Shown here: positions 58,836 to 64,000 of the stretch, piece by piece
How positions within the stretch are numbered: the first letter of the stretch is position 1
How the letters are laid out: each line of letters begins with the position of its first letter
Assembly: GCF_030867145.1 (NCBI RefSeq)
Contig: NC_134433.1
Location: 16,155,896 to 16,219,895, forward strand
Direction of reading: 5' to 3'
DNA length: 64,000 nt
Origin: Opisthocomus hoazin
Lineage: Eukaryota > Chordata > Aves > Opisthocomiformes > Opisthocomidae
Position numbers and translations under genes: made by a program
Notes under the pieces: generated by a model
Databases searched by the model: none
Seen by the model: the letters and a program-made list of their open reading frames with translations, nothing else
Told to the model about the DNA's origin: nothing

Positions 58836-61066
58836 CCAGAGGTGTTTATGTGTCTGTGCAGTGCAGCATCTGGCTCGGCAGCCCCTGCACTGCTCGTAGC
58901 TGGGAACCGGGAGCGTGCCGGGACAGAACTGCTCGGCAGGGCATCCCTCTCTCCTACCTTTTGCTGAATTACCCGGGCTGCCAGAGCGGGCGCGGGCCAG
59001 GCAGCCCTCCAGTCCGACCGGCTGCGGGGAGCGGTCTCACAGGGCAGAGCCCCGTCCCCCGGCGCTGCTGCCGCACAGGAACCGCTCACAGTTCCCTGGC
59101 GCAAAGCCCGAGCCCCCGGGCTCTCCTCCCAGCGCCTTCATCCCCGCTGTCGCCCAGTGCAGCCAGAATTCTTTCCTCTTGGGTTGCAGGGTTGCTGGCT
59201 GCTCTGTTGAAGGGGGCAGGGAAGGAGGGGGAGAGGAAGCAGAGGTGGCTGAAGCCAAAACACAGCCCCTGAGGCAACGAACCAAACGCAAGACACGTGT
59301 TCTTTAATTTTAGCTCAGCAGCCTCTGACACGCAGGCTTCCCAGGGACAGCACCGAGACGGGACCCGGCAGATCTGTGTGACGCACTAGAATGAAAGTAA
59401 AAATAAAGCCTGCATCTGATTTTTTTCTTCTTTTTAGGAAAAGCCTGCTGCCAATGAAGTTTCCACTGCAGAACCTGGTTCCCTGCCGCGCGGGGAGCGG
59501 CTGCAGCCGTGGCTGCGAGAGGCCAGGACCTGGACCGCTCCCAGTGCCGGCATCAGACAGGGCCACCATTATTCTCCATCTGCTCCAGAGCCACCCTCTT
59601 CGCTCCTCCCTCCCCACGGAGCCTTCGAGTCCTCCTGCTGAAGAACTTTCCCCGGGCTTTGCCAAAGGACTGGCCCCGGTGCTCGGAGGGTCTGGCAGGA
59701 AGGTGCCGCTTGCCCCGCGCCGCTGCCCAGGGCAGGAGGACGAGGGGCAGAGGCTGTGGGGTGCGGAAGCACCCCTCACCCTTGGGAAAAGCCCCAGGAG
59801 GGGAGGTCTGGGCTTCCAAGGGGAACGCCGGAGCGTGCCTCCTGGCCGGCACAAAGCTCTCCAGGCGGAAGTCATAAATTAGGCATCTCCAGAGACCTCA
59901 TTCATTTTCCCTGTAACAAAATTACCACTTTTCAAAGGGGAAAGCCCCTTTGAATGGCTTCAGTCAAACCAACCCCGTGGGACGGCTTAGCTCAGACGCA
60001 CGTACGCTCAGCCCCAGGTTTGCAGCCAAGAGTGAGCAGCTGCTCTGGGGACGTGGCTGGTATTACGAGCAGCACAACCCCTGCGGAACCCGCCCCGGCT
60101 CCGCTCCTGAGGTCTGACGGGGCTCCAAGCACCACCGCTGCATCTCGGAAAGGAAAACAGAAATACAACTGCATTGCTTCAGCCTCCCCTGTTCCTTTTT
60201 TGACCTGCACCTCTTCTCCAGGCAGTCCATATTCAACTCTCTCCGTCTCAGCAAAGCCATTGACCCTTGTCCATAGCATAAAACAAAACAAAAAAGCCCC
60301 ACACCCCTGGGGTGCTACTGAAGCTATTAATGTATCTATACAGGCTGAGACTTGTGATTTTAAAGCAAGAAGAGATGCCTGTTTGTTACTTGCCAACACC
60401 TCCCTCTTTTGGTTACTCTCACCCTACAATGTTCTATTTACTACAGCTGAAAAGCCCCGGCAGCCTACCACACGAGTGAGGAACAGGATGTTTTTCCATC
60501 TCAGGAGCCAGACGAAGACAAGGGACAGAGAGCAGACACGGGGAGAGCTCCCTGCGCCGGCTGCCAGCAGCGGCCGCAGATTCCTGACTTTGACGCAGCC
60601 CTCAAAGCCAGGGAAAACACCAACGTTAAGATGAATTCAACTTTGTCATGAACAGCAAGTAGTAACACATTCATCCCCGTGGGTGCAGACTAAGAAGTCT
60701 GGGGCTATTCTAAGCTCCTCAGAAAAAAAACCAGCCACCACTTCCACACTAACCTGCATTTGTTTGAATCTGATGACCGTGGACTGTATCTCGGGAAGCG
60801 CTCTCAGACACGGGGACAGAGCTGAGGGAGACCCGTTTGCTTCCAAACCCTAAAACTGCAGCGTCTGCGTTCCCATGGGATGGTGCCACCACCTCGGGAC
60901 TGTCTGAATTAAAATTATTCCTCCTCTCCTCTGACTTCTGGTGAGCAAGCCTCCTGCACTGCAGCCACCCTGCCCCTGCGTCCCATAGAGACAGCGGCAG
61001 CCCCGCTCCACCCGCCCAGCAAGACTCCAGCGTTGGGACCAGCTCCAGAGGAACAGCAGTCTGTAG
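58836..61066. other. Non-coding stretch between CR1 fragments
   Basis: GC-rich at 58900-59850, more AT-rich after. The 226-codon plus frame at 59954-60634 is low in recognisable motifs and has no splice or promoter context I can support. No repeat family seen. Confidence 0.5.
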
Positions 61067-61318
61067 AGAATCACAGAATGGCAGGGGTTGGCAGGGCCCT
61101 CTGTGGGTCACCCAGCCCAACCCCCTGCCCAAGCAGGGTCACCCAGAGCAGGCTGCACAGGACTTTGTCCAGGTGGGTCTGGAATATCTCCAGAGAAGGA
61201 GACTCCACAGCCTCCCTGGGCAGCCTGGGCCAGGGCTCCATCACCCTCAGAGGGAAGAAGTTCTTCCTCATGTTCAGCTGGACCTTCCTCTGCTCCAGTT
61301 TGTGCCCGTTGCCTCTTG
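61067..61318 (-). mobile_element. CR1 LINE fragment, 3' end
   Basis: A 250-bp CR1 3' piece, minus orientation, with the ORF2 end ([31 protein letters not shown]) and the 3' terminal segment. It is clearly related to the copy at 43471 but has a different truncation point and only one terminal ATTCTGTG unit, so it is an independent insertion. Confidence 0.9.
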
Positions 61319-63139
61319 AGGTATGCAGTGAGGCAGAAGAGCAGAGGTGTGAGGTGAAGGGCTACGACAGCGCCCGCACCGAGCCGTGCTCGTGAGGGCC
61401 CAGCACCTTCCCAAGAGCGAGAGCTGCGCTGGCCGCCTCGCGTGGAGCTGCAGCTTCCCCGGCAGCAGCTCACTGCAGCAAGCAAAGCCCCGGCCCAGCC
61501 GCTTCCACGCTCTGATTATTTTATACTGCCAGGCTGGGGCAAGGTTGCAGCCAGAGAAGGCAGCAACAAGTCTCCCCTCCTCGCACAGCCACCGACAGTT
61601 CGCAGTTCTGTGTCCCCGTGTGAGCCTAGCACCAGGGGACCGAGCTTCCCTGAGCAAAGAAAAAGCCCTGGAGACAAGCTCAGAAGAAATCACAGAATGG
61701 TGAATGCAAGCAAACTCCTCTGGGCACCGCACGCGCCCGCATCAGACTGACACCGGAGCGCAGGGGGTTCATTTCCTCCTGGCCTCTCACCTCCAGCCTG
61801 TCCACCACGCCGGACGCTGGCAGGAGAGAGCTGCAAGGTCACTGCCGTGAGGCTGAAAGGCAAAACCCTGCCCAAGAGGCTGGCTCCTGCCCAACAGAAC
61901 GGGTTTAGTTAGGGGAGACCTCGCCTGGCAGGGAAGGTCTCCAGTCAGGCATCGCTGAGCTGCTGAACCTTGCAAGTTATGTAGCAGAGGGACAGACAAC
62001 CTCCTGCACAGCTACAGCACAGCTTCTTCCCCCCTCCCCGGGAGGGACAACTGGCAGGCGACCTGAGGCAAAGTCACCCAGGCTGCCTGCGACAGCGGCA
62101 GAGAGGCTGCGCACGCACAGCCCAGCACGCCTCGCACCGCGCTCAGGGTGCCAACGTGTTACCCACCCGCACCGCAAGCAGCCAGCTACCAAATTTCCAC
62201 CGGGAGATCATGCCCGATGGCGAAAGCCATCCCTCGGCAGATTCTTGAGGCTAGCAAGGCCGGAGAAGCCCTGTGAAGTGAAACCCCCCTTCCTGGGGGG
62301 AGAACAAGGAGGGACATTGCCGAACATTGCTGACTTCCAACCCCGCTACTCCCCCACCAACATCCCCACGTTTTGTTCTTCACCTGCTACTTGCCTAAGC
62401 AGCACAAAGTTGTAGTCCAGAGCATCTACAGCTTGTGTGTATAACTCTGCAATGAACCCAATGGATTGGTTTCAACCCTTGAGATCAGGCAGACTGACAT
62501 CTGGAAGCCTGAAGAACCGCGTGCGCACGTGCACGCATCCCCAGACCAAAGGCAGCACTCGAGTCCAAGGCCTTTTGCTCTGTGCAGCCCTGGCGCAGCC
62601 AGCCCAGCCCACGCCTTCGCTTGTTTTCCAGGCGGAGAGCGTGAGCACGTCCTGCTGCAAGAACGGACTTTTCCAGCTGGGAGGCTCTCCAGCACCAGGG
62701 GGTAAGGGCAAACTGCTCACCGGGACACCACTTCACAGCACTGCTGGGCTTGGACAAGAAACCCGTCAACACTTTAAAGAGGGGATTTTATAGCCTGCGC
62801 AATAGAAAGACTCCCAAGTTTCACTTCTCAACACAAAAGTGGGACAAAACGGATGTCCTGGGTCCAGAGTAAATGAATTCCACAAATACATAACAGTTTC
62901 AACAGCCTTGAGCACCAGTGCTCAGACTAAGGCTTCCCAATAAGCAGTTCTTCATAAAAATAATCCCAGTTTTCAGCTGGAAGTAAAAGGAACCCCCGGC
63001 GATCTGAAGCTCGACCTTTCTGCGCCTGCTGAAAAACCATCAGGATCGTCTCACCTGCTCACCCCAGCGAGCTCCCTTCCCAACTCTACATCGCAGCAAG
63101 TCGGGAAATGAAGGCTCTCAGTCATCACAGTTTGATTAA
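61319..63139. other. Non-coding stretch, moderately GC-rich
   Basis: Nothing recognisable apart from a stray AATCACAGAATGG at about 61687 that echoes the CR1 terminus but has no element beside it. Becomes AT-rich after about 62790. Confidence 0.5.
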
Positions 63140-64000
63140 GACAGCTTAAAATTCGAGCTTTAATTGAAACGGAAAGACACATTGCAAGAGGATATATGTT
63201 TTATAGATTTAACCGAGTAACCAAATTTAGTTGTCATTGGATGTTATTGCAAACATGAACATTAAATCATAAGCGCCACATAGGAGAGAACTCAAAAAAG
63301 GATATAACCATACTGTATCAGAGATCGGACCAAATGCTTTTGTAGGCAACTCCCCAAACGTGTGATGCACGGACGTGTCAGCTCACAGGATGTAAGGACA
63401 TCCTTGAATCCACCTGAAAAAACTTCTCAGGACTGACTACATCAACATTTTCCTGGCAAGTATCTTCTCCGCCAGCAACAAACCCCAGCTCCACACATAT
63501 CCAAAATGATATACACTAGAGGGGCATGAGTTTAAGAGTACTAAGTCAGCTTAAATTACTGGAGCAAAATTTTAAATACGTGATAGAAATCTAAAAAGGA
63601 GAAAAAAAAAAATGAGAGAAAACACCACCGCAATATTAATGCCAAATTGTAACTTTTTTTTTTTTTAAACAGATCTGTACAGCAACATAGCAAAGAATGC
63701 AGTGCTCACGATTCGAACCAGACAGCAATCCAGGGGAATGCTAATCCTGCATACAGCAGAGCTGAAACACTCGCAGCATTCAGATGCTCCAAGCATGTCG
63801 GCTACCCTAATGCACTCCAAACCAGTTCTACCTACATCGGACATTTTGGTATGAAAAAGTTTCTGTAAAGTTCCCTTTGTTTCCAGTGTTTTTCTTGTAC
63901 AAAATATTACAATGTTTTTTTATATATATTTACAGACTTGCACAGCTAGAAAAATATAAACTACAATTGGGCTTGGCAATCAGTTTTTTTCTTTAAATAC
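63140..64000 (-). other. Candidate 3' UTR end of an upstream minus-strand gene (AKAP1 by synteny)
   Basis: Composition turns AT-rich and unique. Read on the minus strand it has 3' UTR texture: TTTGTACAAG, TGTAAATATATA, several ATTTTA tracts, then ATTAAA at 63164-63159 as a possible poly(A) signal, with TG-rich text (ACTGTGATGACTG) about 25-40 nt further on. AKAP1 lies upstream of MSI2 in the same direction in human, which makes its 3' UTR the natural guess. No coding sequence is in the window to confirm this. Confidence 0.35.
63159..63164 (-). terminator. Possible poly(A) signal ATTAAA
   Basis: ATTAAA on the minus strand within CAATTAAAGCTCG, the second most common vertebrate poly(A) signal. 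Cleavage would fall near 63140. It depends on the 3' UTR reading of the right end of the window. Confidence 0.3.

Noticed and set aside
59954..60634. 226-codon plus-strand frame
   Set aside because: Starts with a plausible ATG but shows no known motif, no signal peptide and no exon signals; treated as chance.
61685..61700. AATCACAGAATGG like a CR1 terminus
   Set aside because: No CR1 body on either side; too short to call.

Overview
The window is vertebrate nuclear DNA, almost certainly from a bird. Two things show this. It holds several CR1 LINE fragments with the avian 3' end (short ATTCTGTG-type repeats). It also holds the first five coding exons of a Musashi RNA-binding protein on the minus strand, which I identify as MSI2 from its amino-terminus, the RRM1 RNP motifs and the exon boundaries. 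No bacterial-style gene, CRISPR array or operon is present, and nearly all long open frames are chance frames in GC-rich DNA or translated minisatellite.

Layout, read on the minus strand (gene direction, high to low coordinates). Position 64000 down to about 63140 is AT-rich and looks like the 3' UTR of an upstream minus-strand gene; by vertebrate synteny AKAP1 is the first candidate (inference). From about 63100 to 37000 is intergenic or non-coding DNA with CR1 copies, GC-rich patches and several AT-rich blocks that resemble conserved non-coding elements. From 36967 to 36125 is a GC-rich minisatellite just upstream of the MSI2 promoter. From about 35800 to 34200 is the CpG-island promoter with exons 1 to 4, separated by tiny introns (209, 148 and 360 bp). 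Intron 4 is 4310 bp, exon 5 is at 30113-30072, and everything below 30072 is the start of a very long intron 5 that leaves the window.

The coding part in the window is 104 codons: the amino-terminus, essentially all of RRM1, and the start of the inter-RRM linker. RRM2 and the carboxy-terminus lie outside. All four junctions between these exons have GT-AG signals and keep frame, which makes the gene model strong.

The most interesting structure is in the 300 bp around exon 2. A second start codon in intron 1 (35189) reads straight through the exon 2 splice acceptor into RRM1 and gives an alternative 17-residue amino-terminus matching the known MSI2 isoform 2 pattern. The pyrimidine tract and acceptor AG that splice exon 2 in one transcript are therefore codons in the other. 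Thirty-three bases upstream of this second start is a near-perfect 51-bp-arm, 4-base-loop GC palindrome, which sits in intron 1 for the canonical mRNA and may sit in the 5' leader of the alternative one. A 63-64 bp tandem repeat also runs right up to the exon 4 splice donor.
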